Positions 21,370 through 21,943 of a stretch of DNA of 21,943 nucleotides are shown here, one piece after another. The position numbers were made by a program, and so were the translations under genes. The notes under the pieces were generated by a model. That model saw only the letters and a program-made list of their open reading frames with translations, searched no databases and was not told the origin of the DNA. The DNA is taken from positions 1-21,943 of the forward strand of contig CAMCYB010000032.1 of the NCBI GenBank assembly GCA_945883615.1, given 5' to 3'. Position 1 is the stretch's first letter. Each line of letters opens with the position of its first letter. The stretch comes from Bordetella parapertussis (GTDB lineage Bacteria; Pseudomonadota; Gammaproteobacteria; Burkholderiales; Burkholderiaceae_B).

Positions 21370-21785
21370 ATGACGCAAACATCTTTTTTGAGTAAAGACG
21401 ATATTCGTACGCTTTTTTCAAAAGCGATGTCAATGATGTATCAAAATGAGGTGCCTCAATATGGCACGCTGATTGATCTTGTCAATCACGTCAACACCGA
21501 AGTATTGAAGACCGACGAAAAACAACATACTCAGCTCTCGCAAAGCGATCAGTTAAATCGCCTTGGGCTTGAGCGTCATGGCGCTATTCGAGTCGGTACG
21601 GCAGATGAGTTGTCGACCTTACGACGTTTATTTGCGGTTATGGGCATGCAGGCGGTGGGTTACTACGACTTATCTGTGGCCAATGTACCGGTTCACTCAA
21701 CGGCCTTTAGGCCTGTGACAAGCCGTGCTTTGGCTCTGAACCCATTTCGTATCTTTACCTCGTTGCTTCGCTTAGAACTAATAGA
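21370..21785 (+). pseudogene. DUF1338 / 2-oxoadipate dioxygenase-decarboxylase (HglS/YdcJ family), 3' truncated by an IS
   Basis: The first 138 or so residues match the DUF1338 family: YGTLIDLVNHVN, the metal-site block LNRLGLERHGAIRVGTADELSTLRRLFAVMGMQAVGYYDL, VPVHSTAFRPV and NPFRIFTSLLRLELID. Characterised members (HglS) are Fe(II) enzymes converting 2-oxoadipate to 2-hydroxyglutarate in lysine catabolism, about 450-470 residues long. Here the frame leaves the family after LRLELID and ends at 21831 after an unrelated tail (LVFPLCHNSCPVF) encoded by the incoming IS edge. Two thirds of the protein is missing, so it should be inactive. The start ATG is 20 bp after the terminator. Confidence 0.82.
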
Positions 21786-21943
21786 TGATTTGGTCTTCCC
21801 CCTCTGTCACAATAGTTGTCCGGTCTTTTAATTTCTTTTCTTAATCTTTTGGGGCGGTTGGAGTGAAGTTGCTATGCCAACCTACAGCACTGAATTTAAA
21901 GACAACATCGTTCGTAAAATGATGCCCCCTAATAGCCAAAGCG
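21786..21943 (+). mobile_element. Left end of an IS3-like element (cut by the window end)
   Basis: The DUF1338 homology stops where TGATTTGGTCTTCCCCC begins (21786), a plausible IS terminus starting with TG. A transposase orfA begins 88 bp later. The opposite end is outside the window, so the terminal repeat cannot be matched. The sequence differs from the IS end at 208-232, so this is a second kind of element. Confidence 0.65.
21874..21943 (+). CDS. IS3-like transposase orfA (HTH protein), N-terminal fragment
   Basis: The ATG at 21874, with GGAG about ten bases upstream, opens MPTYSTEFKDNIVRKMMPPNSQS and runs off the window. The pattern Y-S-T-E-F-K-x-x-I-V-R-K-M-M-P-P is typical of the N-terminal helix-turn-helix OrfA of certain IS3-family elements. 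Only 23 residues are visible. Confidence 0.7.
   Translation, partial: MPTYSTEFKDNIVRKMMPPNSQS

Overview
The window reads as a chromosomal segment of a betaproteobacterium, most likely order Burkholderiales. The basis is the protein style, the rnr-rlmB pair, the hyi-glxR-glycerate kinase-pyk gene order, and a Burkholderiales-type tetronate (LtnD/OtnK/OtnC) operon. I cannot name a genus. Both ends lie inside insertion sequences: an IS3-family element ends at about 232 and a different IS3-like element begins at about 21786. Each truncates a host gene, cadD on the left and a DUF1338/hglS gene on the right.

Layout. 1-676: IS remnant and the 3' part of a CadD-type transporter gene. 756-5074 (minus): a hydroxypyruvate/glycerate operon read hyi, glxR, glycerate kinase, pyk. 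The first two genes look broken: hyi by an in-frame TAA, glxR by an in-frame internal deletion. The last two look intact. The usual partner gcl (glyoxylate carboligase) is not in the window. 5281-8121 (plus, divergent): ltnD-otnK-otnC, overlapping genes for L-threonate/tetronate breakdown to DHAP. A 17-bp near-palindrome sits in the middle of the divergent gap. The Hyi-like protein could have been the 2-oxo-tetronate isomerase (OtnI) of that pathway.

8137-13569: a J-domain protein (minus), an LrgA/LrgB pair (plus), an 11-bp tandem repeat at the convergent junction, then (minus) an AEC-family carrier and a membrane-anchored FMN/Fe-S glutamate-synthase-like protein. 13665-18366: tRNA-Leu(CAG) on the minus strand, back to back with rnr, rlmB and a PLP-dependent sulfur amino acid enzyme. 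The tRNA promoter lies inside the predicted 5' end of rnr. 18543-19092: HU gene and tRNA-Val(UAC).

19078-21278: a 16-bp copy of the tRNA-Val 3' end, CCA included, recurs 2185 bp downstream, past a secreted-type carboxylesterase gene and about 480 bp of structured non-coding DNA. This looks like a minimal tRNA-associated insertion without an integrase. The original terminator (21324-21349) and the truncated DUF1338 gene follow.

I found no CRISPR array and no convincing new multi-gene defence or biosynthetic system. The most informative signals are the two independent lesions in the glycerate branch and the tRNA-Val flanked esterase segment.
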